Assembly (NCBI RefSeq): GCF_015773195.1
Contig: NZ_JADWYK010000009.1
Coordinates: forward strand, 124,001 to 188,000
Length of the DNA: 64,000 bases
Reading direction: 5' to 3'
Origin: Hymenobacter guriensis
GTDB taxonomy: Bacteria; Bacteroidota; Bacteroidia; Cytophagales; Hymenobacteraceae
Positions 1 to 7,348 of this stretch are shown piece by piece (the stretch's first letter is position 1; every line of letters starts with the position of its first letter). Both the position numbers and the translations under genes were made by a program. The notes beneath the pieces were generated by a model that was not told the origin of the DNA, made no database searches, and was given only the letters and a program-made list of their open reading frames with translations.

Positions 1-2
1 AG

Positions 3-1967
3 CGCTACACCGGCTCGATCAGCCTCACGCCCGTGCTGCTGGACAGCAAGCTGCGCGTAACCCTAAACCTGAAAGGCTCCTGGATCGACAACAACTTCTC
101 GGATGGTGGCGCAGTAGCCGCTGCCGTGTTCTACGATCCTACGCAGCCGGTGTACTCCAGCAACCCTTTGCTGGCTAAGTATGGCGGATACTACCAGAAC
201 CTGGATGTGAATGGCAACATCAACACCCTCTCGGGCCGCAATCCGGTGGGTCTGATCAACCAGCGCCGCGACCGGAGCACCGTAAAGCGCAGCATCGGCA
301 ACATCCAGCTCGACTACCGCCTGCCTTTCGTTGATGGCCTGAGTGCCAACCTGAACGTGGGCTACGACATTCAGCGCGGCCGTGGCTCGGTATACGTAGC
401 ACCCAACTCCGCTACGTTCGTGGGTGACCGTCTGGGCAAAGGCCAGAACAACCCCTACGCCGCCAACAACGACAACAAGCTGCTGGAAGCCTACCTTAAG
501 TATGACAAGGAAATCGGAATTGGCCGCCTGGAACTGCTGGCGGGTCATTCCTACCAAGCCTTCGACTACAAAACATTTGTCTTTGATGACTTCACGGCCG
601 CGGGCGAGGTATTCATCCCGGCTACGATGCCCATCAACGGCAAAGACTACACCGACCCGGGTTACCGCCTGCTGTCGTTCTATGGCCGCGCCAACTACAA
701 CATCAAGGATAAGTACCTGTTCACCGGTACTTTCCGGGCCGACGGCTCTTCCCGCTTCCCGGACAACAACCGCTGGGGCTACTTCCCGTCCGGTGCTTTT
801 GCCTGGCGTATTAAAGGAGAAGACTTCCTGGCCAACAATTCGGTGGTGTCTGACCTGAAACTCCGCTTCGGCTACGGCCAGACGGGCCAGCAGGACCTGG
901 GCACCAGTGTTGAAGGCTTGTATGGCTACCTGGCGCTGTATACGCCCAGCCAGAACACCGCTTCTTACCAGCTGGGTGACCGATTCTACACCACCAGCCG
1001 TCCTAGCTTCTACAACCTGCAGCGCAAGTGGGAAACCACGACAACCTACAACGTAGGTCTGGACTACGGCTTTATCGACAACCGCATTTCCGGCTCGGTA
1101 GACGTGTACCAGCGCGATACGAAAGACCTGCTGAACTTCATCGAAGTAGCTGCGCTGGCCAACCTGTCTAACGCTGGCAACTTCAACGTGGGCAGCATGA
1201 CCAACAAAGGTGTGGAAGCCATTGTAAACGTAGACGTTCTGCGTGGCGAAAAGCTCAACTGGTCGCTGAACCTGAACGGCAACTACAACCAGAACGAAAT
1301 TACGCGCCTTACGCTGGTGGAGTCGCCAAACTACATTGGCGTTCCTACCGGCGGTATTGGTGGCGGGGTTGGCAACAACATCCAGATCAACTCGGTAGGC
1401 TACCCGGCAAACTCCTTCTACGTGTATCAGCAGGTATACGGCACGGATGGCAAGCCGCTGGAAGGCGTGTACGTGGACCGCAACAAGGATGGCGTGGTAA
1501 ACGGCTCGGACCGCTACCGCTACAAGTCGTCGCGGCCGAAGTACATCCTGGGCTTTGGCTCCAACCTGAGCTACGGCAAAGCCAGCCTGGCTTTCACGAT
1601 GCGCTCCAGCCTCGACAACTACATGTACAACAACCTCCGCTCGGGCTCTACCTTCTCGGCCAACTCTACCGGCTTCCTGAGCAACGCCACGCACGAGGTT
1701 CTGAACTCGCAGTTCAGCACGGCCCAGTACTTCTCCGATTACTACATGGAGAATGCTTCGTACCTGCGCATGGAGAACATTACGCTGGGGTACAATGTGG
1801 GTAAAATTGCCCAGGACAAGGCGAACGTAAACCTCTCGCTGTCTGTTCAGAATGCGTTCGTTATCACCGATTACACCGGGCTTGACCCAGAGGTGTTCAA
1901 CGGCATCGATAACTCCATCTACCCGCGCCCGCGCACGTTCACGCTTGGTCTGAACATCGGCTTCTAA
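3..1967 (+). CDS. SusC/RagA-family TonB-dependent outer-membrane transporter (5' truncated by window edge)
   Basis: C-terminal part (about 655 residues) of an outer-membrane transporter that imports oligosaccharides, energised by TonB, with the SusD-type lipoprotein as its lid. The frame is open to the left edge, so signal peptide, carboxypeptidase-like domain and plug lie outside the window. What is seen is barrel sequence: repeated amphipathic strands rich in Tyr/Asn/Gly, the SusC-typical stretches NRWGYFPSGAFAWRI and FGYGQTGQQDLG, and a final strand ending in Phe (TLGLNIGF), as in outer-membrane barrels. A SusD gene starts 12 nt after its stop, the canonical susCD arrangement. A SusE-like gene and a secreted GH13 enzyme nearby suggest alpha-glucan as substrate; that is inference from context. 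An internal GTG at 33 is not a real start. Confidence 0.95.
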   Translation, partial: RYTGSISLTPVLLDSKLRVTLNLKGSWIDNNFSDGGAVAAAVFYDPTQPVYSSNPLLAKYGGYYQNLDVNGNINTLSGRNPVGLINQRRDRSTVKRSIGNIQLDYRLPFVDGLSANLNVGYDIQRGRGSVYVAPNSATFVGDRLGKGQNNPYAANNDNKLLEAYLKYDKEIGIGRLELLAGHSYQAFDYKTFVFDDFTAAGEVFIPATMPINGKDYTDPGYRLLSFYGRANYNIKDKYLFTGTFRADGSSRFPDNNRWGYFPSGAFAWRIKGEDFLANNSVVSDLKLRFGYGQTGQQDLGTSVEGLYGYLALYTPSQNTASYQLGDRFYTTSRPSFYNLQRKWETTTTYNVGLDYGFIDNRISGSVDVYQRDTKDLLNFIEVAALANLSNAGNFNVGSMTNKGVEAIVNVDVLRGEKLNWSLNLNGNYNQNEITRLTLVESPNYIGVPTGGIGGGVGNNIQINSVGYPANSFYVYQQVYGTDGKPLEGVYVDRNKDGVVNGSDRYRYKSSRPKYILGFGSNLSYGKASLAFTMRSSLDNYMYNNLRSGSTFSANSTGFLSNATHEVLNSQFSTAQYFSDYYMENASYLRMENITLGYNVGKIAQDKANVNLSLSVQNAFVITDYTGLDPEVFNGIDNSIYPRPRTFTLGLNIGF

Positions 1968-1979
1968 AAATTCCCCTTC

Positions 1980-3572
1980 ATGAAAAATAAATTCATACGC
2001 AGTGTAGCAGCCGCGCTGCTGACTGTTGCTCTTTCACCGCTTTCTTCGTGCGTGAATGAGCTGGATCAGTCTCCTTCTTACCAGGCCAACACCGAAACGG
2101 TATACCGCGACCCCGCCCAGATCCAGCAGGTATTGGCTCGTCTGTATGCCACGCTCGCAGTAAGCGGCCAGTCAGGTCCTTCTGGTCAACCGGATATTTC
2201 CGGTATCGATGAAGGTTTTTCCAACTACCTGCGTCAGTACTGGGGTGCGCAGGAGCTGACCACCGATGAAGCCATTATTGCCTGGAATGATGGCAACCTG
2301 CCCGACTACAACCGCTTGGCCTGGAACGCCGATAACGAATTCGTGCGGGCAATGTATGACCGTATCTTCTATCAGGTCTCGCTCTGCAATGAGTTTATCC
2401 GGCAAACTACGACGGCCAGGCTGAACGAGCGGGGTATTTCCGAAGAAAATCAGGCCACCATCCGCACGTACCGGGCTGAAGCGCGCTTCCTGCGTGCTCT
2501 GAGCTACTGGCATGCCATTGATATGTTCGGTAATGTTCCTTTCGCTACCGAAGAATCAACTGTTGGCAGCACGCCTCCGCCGCAACAGTCGCGCAAGTTC
2601 GTATTCGATTATATCGAGTCGGAGCTGAAAGCTATTGACGGTGAGTTGCTGGCGCCCAAAGCCGTGTATGCCCGCGCTGATAAAGCAGCGGCCTGGATGC
2701 TGCTTTCCAAGCTGTATCTGAATGCTCAGGTGTACACCGGCCAGGAGCGCAACAACGACGCCGCCATCTATGCGGCCAAAGTATTAGATGCCAATGCATT
2801 TGCTCTGGCACCCGATTACCAGAGCCTCTTTCTGGCCGACAACGATAAAACGGCTGCGCGCAACGAGGTAATCTTCCCCGTAACGTTTGATGGGCAGCGC
2901 ACCCGCACGTTTGGGGGCATGACGTTCATTGTACATGCGGCCGTGGGTGGCAGCATGTCACCCGCCAGCTTTGGTCTAAACGGTGGCTGGGGCGGCAACC
3001 GGGCCAAGAAAAACCTGGTGGAGCTATTCCCTGGTGGTGCTACCAGCACCGATGACCGGGCCCTGTTTTACACGGCTGGCCAGAACCTGGAGATTAACGA
3101 CATCTTTACTTTCACGGATGGCTTCGCCGTCACTAAGTTCAAGAACGTTACCTCCAACGGCGTACCAGGCTCCGACACGGAAGGCAACTTCCCCGACACC
3201 GACTTCCCCATGTTCCGCTTGGCCGACACGTACCTGATGTACGCCGAGGCAGTGCTGCGTGGCGGGGCTCCGGTAGCCGGCCGCACGCCCCTGGCAGCGG
3301 TGAATGCCGTACGTACCCGGGCTAATGCTGAGGCGCTGGCATCCGTTGACTTGGACGATATCCTCGACGAGCGGGGCCGCGAGCTGTATTGGGAAGGACA
3401 CCGCCGCACCGACCTTATCCGCTTTGGCAAGTACACCACCGCCAGCTACGTATGGCCCTTCAAAGGGGGCGTGAAAGAAGGCCGTGGAGTAGAAGACTTC
3501 CGCGTACTCTTCCCGATTCCGACGACCGATCTGGTGGCGAATCCTAACCTGAAGCAAAACACGGGATACTAA
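1980..3572 (+). CDS. SusD/RagB-family nutrient-binding outer-membrane lipoprotein
   Basis: Surface lipoprotein that captures glycan and forms the lid of the SusC channel. The 530 residues are the usual length for the family. The N-terminus is a lipoprotein signal with lipobox LSSC (Cys24). SusD hallmarks are visible: RFLRALSYWHAIDMFGNVP around residues 160-180 (TPR region) and RELYWEGHRRTDLIRFG near the C-terminus, followed by a typical FPIPTTDLVANPNLKQNTGY-type end. It lies 12 nt downstream of the SusC gene and so is surely co-transcribed. The ligand cannot be read from sequence; the neighbouring SusE-like binder and GH13 amylase point to starch-like glucans. Confidence 0.96.
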   Translation: MKNKFIRSVAAALLTVALSPLSSCVNELDQSPSYQANTETVYRDPAQIQQVLARLYATLAVSGQSGPSGQPDISGIDEGFSNYLRQYWGAQELTTDEAIIAWNDGNLPDYNRLAWNADNEFVRAMYDRIFYQVSLCNEFIRQTTTARLNERGISEENQATIRTYRAEARFLRALSYWHAIDMFGNVPFATEESTVGSTPPPQQSRKFVFDYIESELKAIDGELLAPKAVYARADKAAAWMLLSKLYLNAQVYTGQERNNDAAIYAAKVLDANAFALAPDYQSLFLADNDKTAARNEVIFPVTFDGQRTRTFGGMTFIVHAAVGGSMSPASFGLNGGWGGNRAKKNLVELFPGGATSTDDRALFYTAGQNLEINDIFTFTDGFAVTKFKNVTSNGVPGSDTEGNFPDTDFPMFRLADTYLMYAEAVLRGGAPVAGRTPLAAVNAVRTRANAEALASVDLDDILDERGRELYWEGHRRTDLIRFGKYTTASYVWPFKGGVKEGRGVEDFRVLFPIPTTDLVANPNLKQNTGY

Positions 3573-3681
3573 GCCTAAAAATTAGCTGGCAGATGCCGGG
3601 GCTAAGATGAACTCTTAAGCTGCCCGTAGCATTTGCCAGCTAACTTGGCTTACCTGTTTCTCACCTCTTTCAAAAAACAAT

Positions 3682-4776
3682 ATGAAACTCTGGCTTACCC
3701 AAATACTCGGGCTGTGCGCAGGTGTACTGCTTCTTTCCTCCTGCGAGAAAGATGAAGTGCGCGTAGTTGCTCAACCCGGCACTGCCGCCGCGCTTACGGC
3801 TTCAACGGCCACCGTTGACCTGGCTGAAAACAAGGCAGCCGAAAGTGCCGTCACCTTTTCCTGGACGCCGGTGAACTACGGCTACGAAGGCCAGGTGGTG
3901 ACCTACGAGCTGCAGCTTGACAAGAAGGGCAACAAATTCGCCAAGCCCCAGCTGTATGCCGTTGGCTCGGCCATGAAAAAGACCTTTACGGTAGCTGAGC
4001 TGAACACGCTTATGCTGGAGCTGGGCTTGCCGGCCGACGCGACTGCGGAAATCGAAGCCCGCATTAAGACGTCCCTGGGCACAACGGGCTCCGCCACGTC
4101 CATGACGCGCTATTCGGCGGTGTCGACGGTAAGCGGCACTCCTTACAGCGCGGGTGAAGTTGTTATTCCTTATCCTTCGGTTTACATCCCGGGCGCACAC
4201 CAGGGCTGGGACCCCGCTTCCGCTCCGAAAGCTGCTTCGGTTGCGGATAACAAGGTATACGAGGGATATGTAAACTTCCCCACGGCCAACAACGAGTTCA
4301 AATTCACGGCTGCTCCCAACTGGGACCTCGCGTACGGCGACGACGGCTCGGCCGCTACCACGGGTGGCACCACTACGGGCAAGCTTTCCACCACTCCTGG
4401 TGGTCCTAACCTGAAGGTTCCTGCTGCCGGCTATTACCTGCTGAAGGCTGACCTGAACACGCAGACCTGGAGCGCAACCCGCACAGAGTGGGGCATCATT
4501 GGCTCGGCAACTGCCAAAGGCTGGGACGGTGACACGCCCATGACCTACGACGAGGCCAACAAGGTCTGGACGGTAACGACCGACCTGAAGGGTGGTCAGG
4601 CCATGAAGTTCCGCGCCAATGGCAACTGGGACATCAACTTTGGCGACAATGAGCCCGATAAAATCCTCGAATATGGAGGTAAGGATATCGTGGTGAAAGA
4701 TGATGGTAACTACACCGTTACGCTGAACCTGAAAAATGGCGCCGGCAACTACACCTACAAGATTCGTCAGAACTAG
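3682..4776 (+). CDS. SusE/SusF-like outer-membrane glycan-binding lipoprotein
   Basis: 364 residues: a lipoprotein signal (lipobox LLSSC, Cys21), then a SusE-type Ig-like N-terminal domain (roughly 35-155, with the SFSWTPVNYG-like strand), then two tandem starch-binding-like modules (about 165-255 and 265-364). The modules share the pattern 'G.a..gWd...p' and 'f.FraN.NWdinfGd': first copy HQGWDPASAP...FKFTAAPNWDLAYGD, second copy TAKGWDGDTP...MKFRANGNWDINFGD. In the Bacteroides Sus system SusE and SusF bind starch at the cell surface. The gene follows susCD after a 109-nt gap and ends in a strong terminator, closing the operon. Fewer modules than classical SusF (three). Confidence 0.9.
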   Translation: MKLWLTQILGLCAGVLLLSSCEKDEVRVVAQPGTAAALTASTATVDLAENKAAESAVTFSWTPVNYGYEGQVVTYELQLDKKGNKFAKPQLYAVGSAMKKTFTVAELNTLMLELGLPADATAEIEARIKTSLGTTGSATSMTRYSAVSTVSGTPYSAGEVVIPYPSVYIPGAHQGWDPASAPKAASVADNKVYEGYVNFPTANNEFKFTAAPNWDLAYGDDGSAATTGGTTTGKLSTTPGGPNLKVPAAGYYLLKADLNTQTWSATRTEWGIIGSATAKGWDGDTPMTYDEANKVWTVTTDLKGGQAMKFRANGNWDINFGDNEPDKILEYGGKDIVVKDDGNYTVTLNLKNGAGNYTYKIRQN

Positions 4777-4799
4777 TTTCTGAGCTGACTTTTCCAAGC

Positions 4800-4837
4800 A
4801 AAAAGCGCTACCCGATTGGGTGGCGCTTTTTGTTTTT
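4800..4837 (+). terminator. Rho-independent terminator after the susCDE genes
   Basis: 14-bp stem (4800-4813 with 4818-4831, one G.U pair), GATT loop, followed by T-rich TTTTTGTTTTT. It lies 24 nt after the SusE-like stop. Confidence 0.9.
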
Positions 4838-4985
4838 ACGCCAGCTTGATCTGCCAACTCACAGGCAGCTTTTCATTACGCCGGGTAAAGCCGGCTTCCG
4901 CCAGGGACATATTGCTTGGTTCTTTTCCGGTTTCCCCGCCTGTTTGTGCTGCTGACTTAATACCCCGAATACATTACTCAGAAAA

Positions 4986-5019
4986 CAAAAAAGGGAAGGC
5001 CGATTAGCCCTCCCTTTTT
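4986..5019 (-). terminator. Terminator of the T9SS-exported protein gene (minus strand)
   Basis: Inverted repeat AAAAAGGGAAGGC / GCCCTCCCTTTTT around CGATTA with one mismatch. It lies just downstream of the minus-strand gene ending at 5043; T-run on both strands, so it may also act on plus-strand readthrough. Confidence 0.75.
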
Positions 5020-5042
5020 GCGGCGAAATGGATTCCGGTGCG

Positions 5043-6143
5043 CTACAGAATAACCACTTTCTGGCTGGTCAACTGGTCACCAACCCGCAGCTTTACGAGG
5101 TAGGTTCCAGCTTTCAGATCGGTGAGGGCCACGGACTGCGTGCCCGACTGCTTAGCTGCTGCCAGGGTGCGCATCCGCTGCCCCATCAGGTTGTATACTT
5201 CCAGCACCACGTCGTTCTGGCCGGTTACCTTGTAACGGATATTGGCTTTGTAGGCGGGATTGGGATATACCTGGAAATCAAGCTCCCGGGCCACGGCACC
5301 CCGGTTTGCGGTAGCCACCATCACCGTGTAGCTAATAGACTGCGTACCGGGCAGGGTTGAGAAATCAGGATTCGTAGCAAAGTTTCCTTCGTTGTTGGTC
5401 CCGATGGGCGCGGTCTGCGGCGCGGTATTGCCAGGTACAGCAGGCAGCACATCGGAAGAGAAATAGCCCCCGTCGCCGTTGTTCTGGGCAGCAAACAGTT
5501 GAATAACGTCATTGTCGGCAATACCCAGATCGGCTTTATCCAGCTCGATTTCCCAGGCGGCCGTGCCACCAGCGGCGGTATGCGCCGTGAGGGTATTGAG
5601 GTTGGTGAAAGCCATGCGGGTTTTACCAAAACCGCCCGTGGTGCCATCAGCCACGGTAGCGGCCGTACCGACATTCAGCAGGTCACCGGTCTTCTGGTCG
5701 GTGGCTTTTCCATCTGCCAGCTTGGTGTAGTCGATGATGCTGCCGGCGGAAGACGTAGCGCCACCTTTTACGCCAAAGGCGTAATCTACCTCCATGTCCA
5801 TCTTGGCCATGTTCTTCTCAAAGGAGGTACCGGTAGTATTGCTGGCTGCCAGCGCCTGCCCGGCCGCAATACCGGTTTTGCCGGGCAGATTCAGGTAGAT
5901 CTGCAGGGAGTTGCCATTGGTTTCCAGGGCAGCCGTCAGGGCAATGTACAGCTTGGTGGCCGTGGTTTTCACGTACAGTGCGCCAATGCCATGATCACCA
6001 AAGCCATGGACGGTGCTGGTATTTTCCCCAATCTTGGTATAGCCTTCAGCCGGAAGCACTTGTCCATCCAGCGTTTGCGCCTGAGCAGAGAAGGAAGCCG
6101 CGGAAAGCAACCCCAGGGTTGCGAGGGTAAGGATTTTTTTCAT
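5043..6143 (-). CDS. Secreted protein with C-terminal T9SS type A sorting domain
   Basis: 366 residues. Sec signal peptide MKKILTLATLGLLSAASFSAQAQ, then a secreted body of about 250 residues rich in Gly/Ala/Thr, and a C-terminal sorting domain (about 285-366) with the diagnostic FQVYPNP strand, VYNLMGQRM and LKAGTYLVKL...QKVVIL end. Such domains route cargo through the type IX secretion system and are cleaved or anchored at the surface. The body (for example ALYVKTTATKLYIALTAALE and LQIYLNLPGKTG) resembles a beta-sandwich seen in proteins accompanying Bacteroidota amylases, but I cannot name the domain. Convergent with the susCDE operon and divergent from the sugar kinase gene. Probably a glycan-locus accessory protein (inference). 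Confidence 0.85.
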   Translation of the reverse strand: MKKILTLATLGLLSAASFSAQAQTLDGQVLPAEGYTKIGENTSTVHGFGDHGIGALYVKTTATKLYIALTAALETNGNSLQIYLNLPGKTGIAAGQALAASNTTGTSFEKNMAKMDMEVDYAFGVKGGATSSAGSIIDYTKLADGKATDQKTGDLLNVGTAATVADGTTGGFGKTRMAFTNLNTLTAHTAAGGTAAWEIELDKADLGIADNDVIQLFAAQNNGDGGYFSSDVLPAVPGNTAPQTAPIGTNNEGNFATNPDFSTLPGTQSISYTVMVATANRGAVARELDFQVYPNPAYKANIRYKVTGQNDVVLEVYNLMGQRMRTLAAAKQSGTQSVALTDLKAGTYLVKLRVGDQLTSQKVVIL

Positions 6144-6350
6144 GAGAAAATGTGAAGTGGGTAAGGAAAAGGGGAATATGGTGGATGTAAGCGCCCCAAA
6201 CTGCCGTAGCAGCCTGTTTTGTTCGTTTAATATACAGCCATACGCTCTTTAGGTTAGTGGGTTGAGTTCAAATAATCAAAAAAAAGGATTCCGGTGGTGG
6301 TGGCTTACTTCCCTCAACAGCCTTGTGCGTGCTGTATTGGATTAGGCTAC

Positions 6351-6358
6351 TATCTTTA
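6351..6358 (+). promoter_or_regulatory. Candidate -7 promoter element of the sugar kinase gene
   Basis: TATCTTTA, seven of eight bases of the Bacteroidota -7 consensus TAnnTTTG, 39 nt before the chosen ATG at 6398. No convincing -33 TTG at ideal spacing. Confidence 0.5.
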
Positions 6359-6397
6359 CCTCCCCCTAACATCTGCACATCTTCCAACTCTTCTTCT

Positions 6398-7246
6398 ATG
6401 ATCATCATTGCCGACGGCGGCTCGACGAAAACCAACTGGTGCCTGCTTGACAACGAGGGTAACAAAATCTACTTCAACACGGAAGGCTACAACCCGTACT
6501 TTATCGACACGGCCGGTATTGTGGCCTCGCTGGAGAAGAGCCTGCCCGATACGTTGCCCCGGCAGGAAGTAAGCGAGCTGTACTACTACGGCGCCGGCTG
6601 CTCGGTTCCGGAGAAGGTGGAAACGGTGGCCAAGGCCATGCGCCAGGTGTTCAACGGCTCGCGCGTGTACGTGGGCCACGATCTGCTGGCCGCCGCCCGC
6701 GCCCTGCTGGGTCGCGACATGGGCTTTGCCGCCATCCTGGGCACGGGCACCAACTCCTGCATCTACAACGGGCAGGATGTGGAGCTGAACATCGACTCGC
6801 TGGGCTATTTCCTCGGCGACGAAGGCAGTGGCTCCTATATCGGCAAGCGCCTGCTCCGCGACTATATGCGCGGCTACCTGCCCGATGGCCTGCAGGAAGC
6901 TTTCCGCGCGCAGTATGAGCTGACCAACGAGGAAATCTTCGACCGGCTTTACAACCAGCCGCTGCCCAACCGCTTTCTGGCTTCGTTCAGCAAGTTTGCC
7001 TACGACCACAACAACATCAGCTACTGCCGCGAGATTGTGCTGGACGGCTTCGAGGCATTTTTCCGCAACCTGGTGGCCCATTACCCCAGCTACCAGAACT
7101 ACTCCTTCAACTGCGTGGGCTCGGTGGGCTACAACTTCCGCGACGCGCTGGAGCAGGTAGCCAAGAGCTACGGCATGGAAGTAGGCAAGATCATCCGCTC
7201 CCCCATCGACGACCTGGTACACTACCACACCGTACTGACGCGGTAA
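6398..7246 (+). CDS. BadF/BadG/BcrA/BcrD-type ATPase, N-acetylglucosamine kinase-like
   Basis: 282-residue ASKHA-fold sugar kinase. N-terminal phosphate-1 motif ADGGSTKTNWCLLD (residues 5-18), central phosphate-2 region ILGTGTNSCIYNG, and GDEGSGSYIGKRLLRDYM, which is characteristic of the NAGK/MurK branch. The expected reaction is ATP-dependent phosphorylation of an amino sugar such as GlcNAc in the cytoplasm. I chose the ATG at 6398 because MIIIADGGSTKTNW starts the fold directly; upstream in-frame codons would precede the promoter-like TATCTTTA at 6351. Sits between a T9SS protein and the GH13 amylase, with a shared convergent terminator. Its role in the glycan locus is unclear; it could serve cell-wall sugar recycling instead. 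Confidence 0.9.
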   Translation: MIIIADGGSTKTNWCLLDNEGNKIYFNTEGYNPYFIDTAGIVASLEKSLPDTLPRQEVSELYYYGAGCSVPEKVETVAKAMRQVFNGSRVYVGHDLLAAARALLGRDMGFAAILGTGTNSCIYNGQDVELNIDSLGYFLGDEGSGSYIGKRLLRDYMRGYLPDGLQEAFRAQYELTNEEIFDRLYNQPLPNRFLASFSKFAYDHNNISYCREIVLDGFEAFFRNLVAHYPSYQNYSFNCVGSVGYNFRDALEQVAKSYGMEVGKIIRSPIDDLVHYHTVLTR

Positions 7247-7293
7247 GTGGCTTCCAGCGGGCACCTTGCTTGTTCTGCTGACGGTCTATAAAG

Positions 7294-7329
7294 AAAAAGG
7301 CCTCTTCACTTGCGTGAAGAGGCCTTTTT
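7294..7329. terminator. Bidirectional terminator between convergent genes
   Basis: Perfect 16-bp stem (7294-7309 with 7314-7329) with loop TTGC, A5 on the left and T5 on the right. Serves the sugar kinase gene (+) and the amylase gene (-). Confidence 0.93.
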
Positions 7330-7348
7330 AGTGGAGCAATTGCCCGAC

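Noticed and set aside
63..1694. 543-codon open frame antisense to the SusC gene
   Set aside because: Shadow of a GC-rich gene; the SusC frame has family features, the antisense frame is low-complexity Val/Ala/Arg.
3802..4857. Antisense frame across the SusE-like gene
   Set aside because: No motifs; overlaps a gene with clear lipoprotein signal and tandem modules.
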